This document shows positions 55,004-64,000 of a stretch of 64,000 nt of DNA, in pieces. The position numbers and the translations under genes are program-made. The stretch is from Nocardia paucivorans NBRC 100373. GTDB taxonomy: Bacteria; Actinomycetota; Actinomycetes; Mycobacteriales; Mycobacteriaceae. The stretch is from NCBI RefSeq assembly GCF_000308675.1, contig NZ_BAGE01000057.1:1-64000 (forward strand), written 5' to 3'. The notes beneath the pieces are model-generated. The model did no database searches, was not told the origin of the DNA, and saw nothing but the letters and a program-made list of their open reading frames with translations. Position 1 is the first letter of the stretch, and each line of letters starts with the position of its first letter.

Positions 55004-56110
55004 ATGGAAATCAGCGGACCTGCCGATCGGCGCGAGACGGCAGCGGTGCGGCGTGAGGTCTCGTTCCCCTCCGGCCAGGACGAGTGCGCGGCATGGCTGT
55101 ACACCACACCCGAGCCGAACGGCCCGCATCCGATGGTGATCATGGGGCACGGACTCGGCGCGGTGCGGGAGATGCGCCTGGACGCCTACGCGGAACGGTT
55201 CGCCGCCGCGGGGTGGTCGGTACTGGTGTTCGACTACCGCCACCTCGGGGCCAGCGGCGGAGCGCCGCGGCAGCTCCTCGATATCGGCAGGCAACGCGCC
55301 GATTGGCATGCCGCCCTGGCCTTCGCGCGCACCCTTCCGGAAGTCGATGTCGACCGGATCGCGTTGTGGGGCAGCTCGTTCGGCGGCGGACATGTTCTTC
55401 AGGTCGCCTCCGAAGACCCCCATATCGCGGCGGTCGTGGCCCAGTGCCCCTTCACCGACGGGCCGGCATCGTTGCGCTCGCGTATCCGGACCGGCCCGCT
55501 GAGCGTGATAGCGCTGACAATGGCCGGCATCCTCGACACGGTCGGTTCCTGGTTCGGCGCGAAGCCGATCCTGTTGCCGATGGCGGGAACGTCCTGGATG
55601 CCTGCGTTCGTCGCCTCACCCGACGCCCTCGCCGGCGCCTCCGCACTCCTGCCTGCGGGCACCCGGCTCTCGCGGCGCACCAGCGCATTGTTGAAACGGC
55701 TGCCCTCGGTGCGGACTCAGGTGTCGAAGAACATCGAGCTGACCGAGACCGACGACGAGGAAGAACCTACGACCGGTGTCGGCCGCGACAGCGTATGGGG
55801 TGTCCTGCGTGGCCCGAACGGTGAATTCGATGCCGCCAACGCCCTGGCCGCACGACTGGCGCTACGCCTTCCGCTCGATCGACCCGGTCGCGCACTGGCT
55901 CGCTTCAACACTCCGACGCTGCTGTGTGTCTGCGACCACGACGCGGCCGCGCCCGCGAAGACCACGAAGCGTTGGGCGCAGGGCCTGGCACACGTGCACG
56001 TCCAGAACTACCCGTGCGACCACTTCGACATCTACGTGGGCGGGCACTTCGAACACACCGTGCGTGACCAAATCCACTTCCTGGCAACACAATTCGACAA
56101 CATGCCGTAG
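55004..56110 (+). CDS. Alpha/beta-hydrolase
   Basis: A 368-aa cytosolic serine hydrolase. The nucleophile elbow is LWGSSFGGGH (about residue 126), the oxyanion loop MGHGLGAVREMRLDAYAERF near residue 47, the acid in CVCDHDAAAP (about residue 309) and the His in CDHFDIYVGGHFE (about residue 345). It is typical of dienelactone-hydrolase/acetyl-xylan-esterase-like enzymes; the substrate is unknown. A lid-like insert lies between residues 190 and 280. Start ATG 55004 has GGGAGG upstream. It converges on a TetR gene 37 bases away and is the only intact enzyme gene within the repeat-bounded segment. Confidence 0.85.
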   Translation: MEISGPADRRETAAVRREVSFPSGQDECAAWLYTTPEPNGPHPMVIMGHGLGAVREMRLDAYAERFAAAGWSVLVFDYRHLGASGGAPRQLLDIGRQRADWHAALAFARTLPEVDVDRIALWGSSFGGGHVLQVASEDPHIAAVVAQCPFTDGPASLRSRIRTGPLSVIALTMAGILDTVGSWFGAKPILLPMAGTSWMPAFVASPDALAGASALLPAGTRLSRRTSALLKRLPSVRTQVSKNIELTETDDEEEPTTGVGRDSVWGVLRGPNGEFDAANALAARLALRLPLDRPGRALARFNTPTLLCVCDHDAAAPAKTTKRWAQGLAHVHVQNYPCDHFDIYVGGHFEHTVRDQIHFLATQFDNMP

Positions 56111-56147
56111 GTCGCCCCGGCCTCGTGGACGTGCGCGGATCAGGCAC

Positions 56148-56708
56148 TCAGTCGGCGGCTGCGGCAAGTCCGCGAGCACTGTTGAGCAATGTCTCGATCA
56201 CCGCGCGCCGCTGGACCCGATCCGTCGGATGCGTCAGCAGGCCTTCGACAACGAAAACGCCGATCGCGACCAGCGGATCGGTTTCGTCAGCGGGCACACC
56301 GAGCTCGATCAACTCCGCTCGGAACAACCCCTCGGCCAGCGCGTGGAACTGCTCGTGCCATTCATGGATGGCTGCGGACTTCTCGGCGCGCGTGTGCACC
56401 GTGCCGACCAATCGCCCCAGTTGCTCCAATTCCTCGACCAGCCACAGCAGCCGATCGGCCAGCCCCGAGCCCAGCATTTCGCTGTAGGAGGCCATCGAGT
56501 CGGCCAGGACCGCATCCAGGACCGCGATCAATACCGCGTCCTTGTCCTGGAAGTACCAGTACAGCGTGTTCGACACCACTCCGGCGTCGCGGGCGATCCG
56601 CGACATCGACGCCGCCTCGTATCCCTCCTCGATGAACAACCGCCGGGCGGCCCCCACGATCTCTGCGCGCTTCTCTTCCCGATCCTGCAGACGTCTGTTA
56701 CGAGGCAT
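56148..56708 (-). CDS. TetR-family regulator
   Basis: A 186-aa protein from ATG 56708 (MPRNRRLQDREEKRAEIV). The HTH is LFIEEGYEAASMSRIARDAG-VVSNTLYWYFQDKDAVL. The frame is open for 37 more codons upstream, but no family sequence lies there. It faces the hydrolase gene tail to tail, so it may control it. Its own promoter region is 56709-56830. Confidence 0.85.
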   Translation of the reverse strand: MPRNRRLQDREEKRAEIVGAARRLFIEEGYEAASMSRIARDAGVVSNTLYWYFQDKDAVLIAVLDAVLADSMASYSEMLGSGLADRLLWLVEELEQLGRLVGTVHTRAEKSAAIHEWHEQFHALAEGLFRAELIELGVPADETDPLVAIGVFVVEGLLTHPTDRVQRRAVIETLLNSARGLAAAAD

Positions 56709-57151
56709 TTCCAGTCCTGACCTAGTTCCAGCCCCAATGCTATCTTGATCAGCCCCCAAGAACGGCCCCGGCAGACGAACGGTCGAGCAAGCGGTCCGAT
56801 CGGCGCCACCTAACACCACGAGAACACCGCCACTTACCGCTGCGAGTCACAGACCTGGGCGTTTCTGTACCCGACCCGCTTCAGGCCAGGTGTTCGAGAA
56901 GCCATCGCTCGATGAGCACTCCGGTGCGTTGCGTCCTGGATGGACAGCACAGACGCGAGCTCTTGCGCGGCAGCGACCCAAGTGGCGGTTGCCTCGGCGC
57001 TTCATTCGCTCCTTGCACTGGCTTGCGCTCCTTGCACTGGCTTGATGTGATTCCAATGCGGCTCCCGCACTGGCTTGATGCGATTTCGCTGCGGTTCCTG
57101 GGGCGAATCCGGTGCGAGGTTGCGTATTACTTGGTTGCGCAGCGTCTTCGA
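56709..57151. other. Intergenic stretch with a short tandem repeat
   Basis: No gene is seen. It contains three copies of a CTCC(TTG/C)GCACTGGCTTG unit (57009-57025, 57028-57047, 57062-57080), two of them continuing GATG. Related words (GCTGCGGTTCCTGG, CCAATGCGGCTCC) surround them. Origin unknown. Confidence 0.45.
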
Positions 57152-57207
57152 ACCTAACCGATCAACCACCAGGAAGAAGAGATGTCATCAGGCGGGACCT
57201 CATTCCT
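57152..57207 (+). repeat. 56-bp direct repeat, copy B (possible att site)
   Basis: The second copy of the repeat at 52986-53041, differing at two positions (G to A and T to G). It again shows AGGAAGAAGAG before ATGTCATCAGGC. It runs into the stop codon of the TetR gene at 57200. The distance between copies is 4166 bases. Confidence 0.85.
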
Positions 57208-57817
57208 CCTCGATGAGCGTCATATCGGACACCAGGGCGCACGCCGCGTCGGCGAAGTATTGCTCGTCCACGTCAGGGGTGAGTCCGAGGACGATGCCTT
57301 GACCGAGACCGACGAACAGCGCCCTGAGCGCGGTGACCAAACGCTGCGCCTGGCGCGCGGTCACGACACCTGTGCCGTGTGTTCGTCCGGTGAACAGCGT
57401 GACCAGATGATCCTCCTGGGCCCGAATGGAAGCGGCGAGTCGCGACCGTAGGTCCGGGTCGTGCACACCCATGTCCAGCAAGGTGATCTGAAGCGACAGC
57501 ACGGACAGCGCGTCCGGGGCGTCGTAGCCGCGCCGATAGTGCCGGGCGAAGGCGTCGACCGCTTCGAGGAGGTTCAGTTCGGCGGGAACCGCCTGCTCGA
57601 TCTGTTCGTAGTGTGGTCGCAGATAGTCGGTGATCATGGCGACCACCAGGCCGTTCTTACTACCGAACAACGAGTAGACGGCACCGGTGGTCATCCCGGC
57701 CCGCTCGGCGATCTCATCGAGCCTGGCCCGGTACCCCTCTCGGGAAATCACCTGGAACGCCGCATCCAACAGAGCTCTCCGGTTACGTTTCTTGGTCTCC
57801 GCCCTCGTCATTCTCAT
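57200..57817 (-). CDS. TetR-family regulator divergent from a small membrane protein
   Basis: A 205-aa protein. The HTH is VISREGYRARLDEIAERAG-MTTGAVYSLFGSKNGLV (residues 23-60). Its final codons and stop lie in repeat copy B, so the 3' end may have been set by the recombination there. It diverges from the 4-TM protein at 57880 with an operator-like site in between, which fits repression of that gene. Confidence 0.85.
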   Translation of the reverse strand: MRMTRAETKKRNRRALLDAAFQVISREGYRARLDEIAERAGMTTGAVYSLFGSKNGLVVAMITDYLRPHYEQIEQAVPAELNLLEAVDAFARHYRRGYDAPDALSVLSLQITLLDMGVHDPDLRSRLAASIRAQEDHLVTLFTGRTHGTGVVTARQAQRLVTALRALFVGLGQGIVLGLTPDVDEQYFADAACALVSDMTLIEEE

Positions 57818-57845
57818 AATCGAATTATTACCGTAATCTGATTAT
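57816..57845. promoter_or_regulatory. Candidate operator between TetR and membrane protein
   Basis: ATTAC-C-GTAAT (57827-57837) inside outer arms ATAATC (57816-57821) and GATTAT (57840-57845). It is AT-rich in a GC-rich context and overlaps the TetR start. It shares TTACCGTAA with the region before the hydrolase gene at 54933-54941. Confidence 0.55.
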
Positions 57846-57879
57846 TAGAACAGTGATGGCGGCATCCAGGAGGAACCAC

Positions 57880-58311
57880 ATGACCGAGAACCGGACCGAG
57901 ACAACGGAATCCCCACTCCGAAGGATGGGGATCCTCGCCGACGGCGTCGTCAAGGTGATACTCGCCGGCGCGTACACCCTCGGTGCCGTACCACTCGGTC
58001 ATCGACTCGGCGTGGAAACCTGGGCGATGATCGTCTGCGGCGCGGCCCTGCTGGTCGGAGGCGGATTCGAGATCGGATACTTCCGCCACCGCCCACTACG
58101 CACCTACACCCGACTCATGACCGCCTACGACAGCGGCTGGGTACTGGCCACGCTCGTCGGCCTGCTGGTGGTGTGGCGGGGTGGTAGCGCCGGGGGCGAG
58201 GTGTGGATCGGATACCAGACGGTGGCCCCGCTCGTGACGGCCGCGCTGCTGGTGGCAGCCGCTCCCGCACAGATGACGTCGAACGTTTCGGCTGGGGGCT
58301 CCATGCCCTGA
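57880..58311 (+). CDS. Small four-segment membrane protein
   Basis: A 143-aa protein from ATG 57880 with a perfect AGGAGGA eight bases upstream; ATG 57853/57856 are less likely. Hydrophobic segments are VKVILAGAYTLGAVPLG, WAMIVCGAALLVGGGFEIGY, GWVLATLVGLLVVW and VAPLVTAALLVAAAP. The function is unknown. A target of the divergent TetR regulator is inferred. Confidence 0.7.
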   Translation: MTENRTETTESPLRRMGILADGVVKVILAGAYTLGAVPLGHRLGVETWAMIVCGAALLVGGGFEIGYFRHRPLRTYTRLMTAYDSGWVLATLVGLLVVWRGGSAGGEVWIGYQTVAPLVTAALLVAAAPAQMTSNVSAGGSMP

Positions 58312-58431
58312 CACCCTCGGAAGCCGAAGCGATCGGAGCAGCCGGGAAGATGAGTGACCCGGTGGAACCAATCGGGTGACCCGGCGTCGAGAAGCGTTGG
58401 CGATGGTGGCGGACCGGCGCGGCGAGGTCGC

Positions 58432-58890
58432 TCACACGGTGATATCACCCGAGCACACCGGCGCGGGCAGGGCCAGCAGGCCGTGGTTGACGGCGGAGAT
58501 GGTGAGCCGCACCCGTCCCGGACCGCTGTTCACCTCGTAGAGCTGGTAGCCGTCGGTTTCTTTCAGGCCGTGCCGGTAGCCGACCCGGTGCACCCCGGTA
58601 CGGCCGTTGTCGAGGTTGCGCCATTCGATCCGCGCATCGGTGGTGTAACCGAATACGCTTCTGCTGTTCGATGTGAAGGTGAACAGCCCCGGGGCGTCCG
58701 TTCTCGTCACCACACTGCCGCCACCGTTGTAGGGCAGATCCACCAGATTCGGGCTGACGCCATAACAGTCCATCGCCACGTACTGACTGCGGGCCATCGT
58801 CTCCGCCCGCGCGGGCGCAGCCATTGCGGTGGTGGCGCCGACCGCCAACCCGATAAGAGCGATACCGACCATTGCGCGCTGGATGTGCAT
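58432..58890 (-). CDS. Secreted protein, 152 aa
   Basis: ATG 58890 follows GGAAGGA and gives MHIQRAMVGIALIGLAVGAT, a signal peptide with cleavage likely after AAPARA (about residue 29). The mature part (ETMARSQYVAMDCYGVSP...VCSGDITV) has two cysteines that could pair and no domain I recognise. ATG 58908 upstream is possible but has no RBS. The family resembles small exported proteins of Nocardia; no function is proposed. Confidence 0.65.
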   Translation of the reverse strand: MHIQRAMVGIALIGLAVGATTAMAAPARAETMARSQYVAMDCYGVSPNLVDLPYNGGGSVVTRTDAPGLFTFTSNSRSVFGYTTDARIEWRNLDNGRTGVHRVGYRHGLKETDGYQLYEVNSGPGRVRLTISAVNHGLLALPAPVCSGDITV

Positions 58891-58985
58891 CGACCGATCC
58901 TTCCGCATTCGCTTCGTATGGACTGTCTTCTGGTCCGGCTACCCGGGAAGCGAATGCCCAACCCTTCGAACGATTCCCACCACCG

Positions 58986-59369
58986 TCAACGACCGAAAAA
59001 ATAGCGGGTGATCTCGTTCGGTTCGCGCACGCAGAAACTGTGATGACCCCAGCTCTGCCGCGTCAACCCTTGCTGCACGGCCAGACCGTTGTCCGATGCC
59101 CGCCGTTAGGCCGCCTCGACGTCGCCACTCTCGATCACCATGAACGCGCCCTGTGGCGGACGCGGGTCGAACATATGCTCCGCATTATCGGCCGTGGGGC
59201 GCTCGAGCACCTCGATTCGCCCGGATGCGGCGGCGAAGAGCGTTCCGCGGTCCCCCTCACCCCGGTCTCACGGCTCCACCACAGGGAAAGCCACACCGTC
59301 GCGGTAGAAGGCCACCGTCCGTTCGTAGTCCGCGGTGAAGTACGCGAAACGGAATTTGCCTTCCGACAT
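58986..59369 (-). pseudogene. VOC-family (glyoxalase-like) protein with two in-frame stops
   Basis: One frame of 128 codons from ATG 59369 (MSEGKFRFAYFTADYERTVA) to TGA 58986. It carries TGA at 59268-59270, where the family would have Trp, and TAA at 59106-59108, where Tyr is expected (GDVEAA*RRASDNGL). The rest keeps the VOC pattern: FYRDGVAFPVVEP, GTLFAAASGRIEVLE, GAFMVIESGDV, SFCVREPNEITRYFF. It is an old but not yet scrambled pseudogene. Confidence 0.75.
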
Positions 59370-59705
59370 GGCCGACGCTCCCTTCTGCGGTGGACCGCCT
59401 CCCACGGTAGAACCTCGAACCGACTTCAGGTCGAGGGCCGGTTCACCGTAGACCTGCTGTGCCGTGCCACCCGAACGAACCATTTCGGAACCTCCGGCAA
59501 GGCCATCAGGTGCCGCCGAGAATCCTTTTCGCTGCGGTAGGAACGAAAACTCCTTCGATCCGGAAGGGGGCATCCCCTCGGGACGAACCCGGGCCGTGAG
59601 TGACCGGTATCACGACACCGCGGGGAACCACGACGCCCTCGCCACCGACTTGTGGTCGACAGCGAATCCTCGCTGATAACCACACGATCGGAAGTAGGGA
59701 CACAT
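59370..59705. other. Intergenic region with a MerR-like inverted repeat
   Basis: 336 bases between divergent genes. CCTCGA (59414-59419), 12 bases, TCGAGG (59432-59437) lies 45 bases upstream of the VOC pseudogene. This spacing recalls operators of MerR-family regulators, but no such regulator is in the window. No other feature is seen. Confidence 0.35.
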
Positions 59706-60422
59706 ATGGTCTTCCGTAAGGGAGCCGCGGTAGCGGCGCTGCTCATCTCCGCTCTGGGAATCACCGCGGGCACCGCGGCGGCCGAACCGGCGCAGGACAC
59801 CCCCGACCTCCGGTTCCGCGGCACCATCGTCGACGGGTCGGTCGTACTCGACATGGAGGCCGGTTCGGTGGCGGTCACCGACGATCACCTGCGGTTCATC
59901 GATCGGCACGGCTCCGCTGTCGCCTCGCTGCCCCTCACCTATATTCGTGGCGGCGCGGCGCTGCCGATCACGGCGCGCCTGGACGGCGACGACTCCGTCA
60001 CCCTCACCGCCATCACCGACCCGGCCGCCGCCCGACCGATCGACCCCGCCATCGCAGCGGAAATCGAGGAGATCACAGACATCGGGGAGATCACGGACGA
60101 CAGCAAAGACGCGATGAACGACTTCAGCATGGCGCTGATGACGGCCACCAGCGTCGGCAGCCTGCTCGGCACCGCGATCGGTGGGGGGATCGGCTGTGTG
60201 GCCGGCGGGATCATCGGCGCGGTCACCGGCACGGTCGTGACCATCGGTCTGCTCGCCATTCCCGGAGCGATCGGTGGCTGCATCGTCACGGGTGCCGCGC
60301 TCGCCGCCATAGGCGCGGTCGCGGGCACGGTGCTGATCGGTCTGCCCGCCCTTCTCGCGGCCGGAACCCAGTTCTGGAACGATACGCACCCCCCGGCGGC
60401 GCCCGCTCCGCACGAATCCTGA
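59706..60422 (+). CDS. Exported glycine-rich protein (Nocardia type)
   Basis: A 238-aa protein. The signal peptide is MVFRKGAAVAALLISALGIT, with cleavage after AAA near residue 25. A beta-rich domain follows (LRFRGTIVDGSVVLDMEAGS...). The second half is hydrophobic and Gly/Ala-rich (TAIGGGIGCVAGGIIGAVTG, GCIVTGAALAAIGAVAG) and may insert in a membrane. Proteins of this layout are common in Nocardia and of unknown role. Start ATG 59706 is chosen as the first residue of the signal peptide. It ends in a strong terminator shared with sigC. Confidence 0.7.
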   Translation: MVFRKGAAVAALLISALGITAGTAAAEPAQDTPDLRFRGTIVDGSVVLDMEAGSVAVTDDHLRFIDRHGSAVASLPLTYIRGGAALPITARLDGDDSVTLTAITDPAAARPIDPAIAAEIEEITDIGEITDDSKDAMNDFSMALMTATSVGSLLGTAIGGGIGCVAGGIIGAVTGTVVTIGLLAIPGAIGGCIVTGAALAAIGAVAGTVLIGLPALLAAGTQFWNDTHPPAAPAPHES

Positions 60423-60427
60423 CCCGG

Positions 60428-60469
60428 TGGTCGTGGTGCCGGCGGGCGGGTTCGCCGGCACCACGACCA
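60428..60469. terminator. Bidirectional terminator between convergent genes
   Basis: A perfect 17-base stem (TGGTCGTGGTGCCGGCG / CGCCGGCACCACGACCA) with an 8-base loop, five bases after the exported-protein gene and 26 bases after the sigC stop. No T-run is needed in high-GC actinomycetes. Confidence 0.85.
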
Positions 60470-60495
60470 TCCTCACGTCGAGGCGGGCGGGCCGC

Positions 60496-61185
60496 TCACC
60501 GCGCCACCGGCAGTGCCGCGTCCACCCGCGGCAGCACCCGGATGACCTCGGCTCGATGTTCCGCCTCCTGCCACAGTTCCACCAGTGTCTCCCGGGCCCT
60601 GGCCACCCGGGAACGGACGGTGCCGATGGGGCAGTCCGCCGCTTCGGCGGCCTCGGCATAGGACAGTCCGAGGATCTGGGTCAGCACGAACGCCTCGCGC
60701 CGGTCGTCCGGCAACCGCCGCAACAGTTGACCGATGGCCACCTCCTCGCCGATATCGCTGCGCATTTCCTCCCGACGGCGATCCATCTCGGTCTGCCAAT
60801 CACCTCGCCGCACGATCGTGGGCCTCGTGGCGGCGGTGCGGATCCGGTCGACGACCGTCCGGCGGGCGATCGATAACAACCAGACCCGCGCCGATGACCG
60901 TCCGGCGAACCGCGGCAGGCTGCCCAGCGCACGCAGGAACGTCTCCTGGGCCAGATCGTCGGCCGACTGAACATCGGTGAGGTGAGCGACGAAACGCCAC
61001 ACTTCGTGTTGGGTGCGGCGCACGAATTCCTCCAGGGCGTCCCGATCACCGGCGGCCGCGGCCAACGCCAATGCGGTCACCTGCTCATCGGATATGGATC
61101 CGGGGTGGCGCCGAGCGGGGGAACCGGCAATCGATACGGGATTTCCCGGTATGCGGTGCGGGAATCGGGGGCATATCGAATACAT
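60496..61185 (-). CDS. sigC: ECF sigma factor, SigC-like
   Basis: A 229-aa group 4 sigma factor. Region 2: QHEVWRFVAHLTDVQSADDL and QETFLRALGSLPRFAG; region 4: LPDDRREAFVLTQILGLSYAEAA and CPIGTVRSRVARARETL. The pattern VTALALAAAAGDRDALE...SARVWLLSIARR follows M. tuberculosis SigC closely. It has no anti-sigma gene beside it, as is also true of SigC in mycobacteria, where it is linked with copper handling. The start is the only ATG before the domain; the first 30 residues are extra. Confidence 0.85.
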   Translation of the reverse strand: MYSICPRFPHRIPGNPVSIAGSPARRHPGSISDEQVTALALAAAAGDRDALEEFVRRTQHEVWRFVAHLTDVQSADDLAQETFLRALGSLPRFAGRSSARVWLLSIARRTVVDRIRTAATRPTIVRRGDWQTEMDRRREEMRSDIGEEVAIGQLLRRLPDDRREAFVLTQILGLSYAEAAEAADCPIGTVRSRVARARETLVELWQEAEHRAEVIRVLPRVDAALPVAR

Positions 61186-61287
61186 AGGGGTCTCTTCGTT
61201 CAGGGGATGCGCACAGGCGACATCCCGTCATATCCGCTGCCGGGTATCCCGCGTTCGGGATCGGTCACGGGCCTTCGGTATCGGGGG

Positions 61288-61992
61288 TCACGGCGCGCTC
61301 GCGGCCGGATGTCGACCGGAGACAGCGTCCGTCGACAGCGCACACCACCTGGTACGTGCGAAATGGTAGGTCCGATGGGCGCCGTCCGCCGACGACGAAC
61401 TCTGCGAGCGAATTCGTAACCGGGGCGGACCCCGCCGCCCCAAGGAATGACGCAGTAGGTCACCGCTTCGAAGTGGAACGCGATCCCGGCCGGTCGGGCA
61501 CAGCGATACCGACGGGCCCACGGATTGGAAACGAACGCCCGCCCGGAAGAACAGCGGGGCGAAAGTCCACGCGCAGAACAAACTCAGCAGGGTGAAGAAG
61601 GCTCGCTCCCCCCGCCACAACCACACCGCGCAGACCAGCGCGGCCAGACCGTGCGCACCCACCATCGCCGGGGTTGCGGGAAGGTCGGACGCGGACACGT
61701 GCACCACGCCGCGGCCGTTGGGCGACGGGGTCACCGAGTACCACATGTGCAATACGCCCTGCGTGGCCGGCAACCCGATGCCGATGGCACACAACCCCAC
61801 CTGCCGGGCGGCGAACACCCAGGCGCCGCCGGCGACCCCGGCCAGGGCGAGCAGCATTGTCGACGGCGACAGAATGTGCCCCGATGCCGCGGCATGGCCG
61901 ATGGCCGAGAGCAGGACGCAGACCAGCGCGAAAACCGACGCGCGAACCATCCGGGGCGCGGGAGTGTGCTTCGAGGTCATCGCACCACCCAT
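61288..61992 (-). CDS. Multi-pass membrane protein upstream of sigC
   Basis: A 234-aa protein from ATG 61992, chosen because GGAGG stands five bases before it; the GTG four codons upstream overlaps that RBS. Four to five hydrophobic segments occur in the first 150 residues (VFALVCVLLSAIGHAAASGH, MLLALAGVAGGAWVFAARQV, MVGAHGLAALVCAVWLWRG, FFTLLSLFCAWTF). The Arg/Ser-rich tail ends like cytoplasmic tails of a small actinobacterial membrane family often near copper genes (HSLGRRGPP). The function is unknown. It is co-directional with sigC, 102 bases apart. Confidence 0.6.
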   Translation of the reverse strand: MGGAMTSKHTPAPRMVRASVFALVCVLLSAIGHAAASGHILSPSTMLLALAGVAGGAWVFAARQVGLCAIGIGLPATQGVLHMWYSVTPSPNGRGVVHVSASDLPATPAMVGAHGLAALVCAVWLWRGERAFFTLLSLFCAWTFAPLFFRAGVRFQSVGPSVSLCPTGRDRVPLRSGDLLRHSLGRRGPPRLRIRSQSSSSADGAHRTYHFARTRWCALSTDAVSGRHPAASAP

Positions 61993-62404
61993 CGTCGCCT
62001 CCACATGCCGAACACGATCAAGTATGGGCTACCGGACCACTCTGCTCTCCCGGGACGGCACGGCGGCCGGCGCAGGGTTCGTGTCGGACGCTCCGATATC
62101 GCTCGTCCGGGGGCGGTTGTCGAATACCGCGAGCACACCGGCGGCCGAGTCGGGTGGCCGCGGCACGGTTCGATGCGGGCATACACCGATCCGCGACGCC
62201 TGAATTCGGCACCGGATGAGCTTCGGATCCCTACCTCGACGCTGTTCGAAAAATAGCCCATTCCGGAGGGCTACGGTGTTTCGCGCAATGGCCGGTCCTC
62301 GATTCATCGGCCGATCTCCGCGGAAATCTCACGCGGCGATCCATATATGTGAAAGACGATAAGCGTTGATTTTCCCCTGCCCCTTTCAAGATATAGCCGG
62401 TCCG
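61993..62404. other. Intergenic stretch before the rox promoter
   Basis: No gene is seen. Short open frames on both strands lack coding character. The region separates the membrane-protein gene (minus) from the RAE/rox unit (plus). Confidence 0.4.
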
Positions 62405-62423
62405 GGGGCTTGCCGCAAGGCCC
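62405..62423 (+). promoter_or_regulatory. Rifamycin-associated element (RAE)
   Basis: GGGGCTTGCCGCAAGGCCC, 19 bases with CTTGC-C-GCAAG symmetry, 114 bases before the rox start. This is nearly the published actinomycete RAE (GGGGCTTGCGGCAAGGCCC as I recall it), a conserved element upstream of rifamycin-inactivating genes that is required for induction by rifamycins. Confidence 0.85.
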
Positions 62424-62516
62424 GGTACCAGCGGCAGAATGGGCGGCTCGACCCACCGGAATCCCGCGTCACGAGGTGTGATCGCCCAGCCCGGGGTCGT
62501 TCGCCGAAATACATAA

Positions 62517-63968
<1,452 letters not shown>

Positions 63969-64000
63969 TCCGGACGGGTCGGCTCGCAAGTATGTTGGCG

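Overview
The window is high-GC actinomycete DNA, most likely Nocardia or a close relative in the Mycobacteriales. The evidence is the GTG/TTG starts, a leucine-degradation operon in Mycobacterium tuberculosis order (accD1-accA1-fadE19-Rv2499c-like-citE), a SigC-type ECF sigma factor, and a rifampicin monooxygenase closely resembling the N. farcinica enzyme. The genus is inferred from protein resemblance; no rRNA or tRNA gene was seen.

Left part, 1-26118 (minus strand): one giant nonribosomal peptide synthetase gene that runs off the left edge. At least eight modules are visible: seven complete, one with an epimerization domain, plus a truncated eighth. A-domain pocket residues read by eye give Thr for module 5 and Ser for modules 4 and 7. 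Module 8 starts like Ser. Modules 1, 2, 3 and 6 have codes I cannot assign. Behind it lie cobM, an F420/flavin pyridoxamine-oxidase-fold protein, an odd TetR-like gene, an MHS-type transporter and a DUF4345 membrane protein.

Middle, 30512-39672: a TetR regulator diverges from a tightly coupled operon for the lower half of leucine/isovalerate catabolism: methylcrotonyl-CoA carboxylase subunits, acyl-CoA dehydrogenase, MaoC-like dehydratase and CitE/HMG-CoA-lyase-like protein. Acetoacetyl-CoA synthetase follows and would recover the acetoacetate. Two perfect inverted repeats sit in the divergent promoter.

Accessory part, about 39.9-57.2 kb: a pentapeptide-repeat protein, a frameshifted small membrane protein, and two copies (one 472-bp fragment, one 1336-bp full copy) of an IS3-family element flanking a TetR/YqeB-like pair. 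A 5'-truncated TPR regulator abuts the IS and faces an APH-type kinase. Next is a five-gene cassette: DUF574 methyltransferase, two CYP157/conservon-type P450-like proteins without the ExxR arginine, an acyl-CoA-oxidase-like gene broken by an in-frame TAG, and a coupled 69-aa ORF. A 4.1-kb segment then carries a decayed tyrosine recombinase, a resolvase remnant, an alpha/beta hydrolase and a TetR gene, bounded by a 56-bp direct repeat.

Right part, 57.2-64 kb: a TetR/membrane-protein divergent pair, a secreted protein, a VOC-family pseudogene with two in-frame stops, a secreted glycine-rich protein facing sigC across a 17-bp-stem terminator, a membrane protein, and a rifampicin monooxygenase preceded by a rifamycin-associated element.
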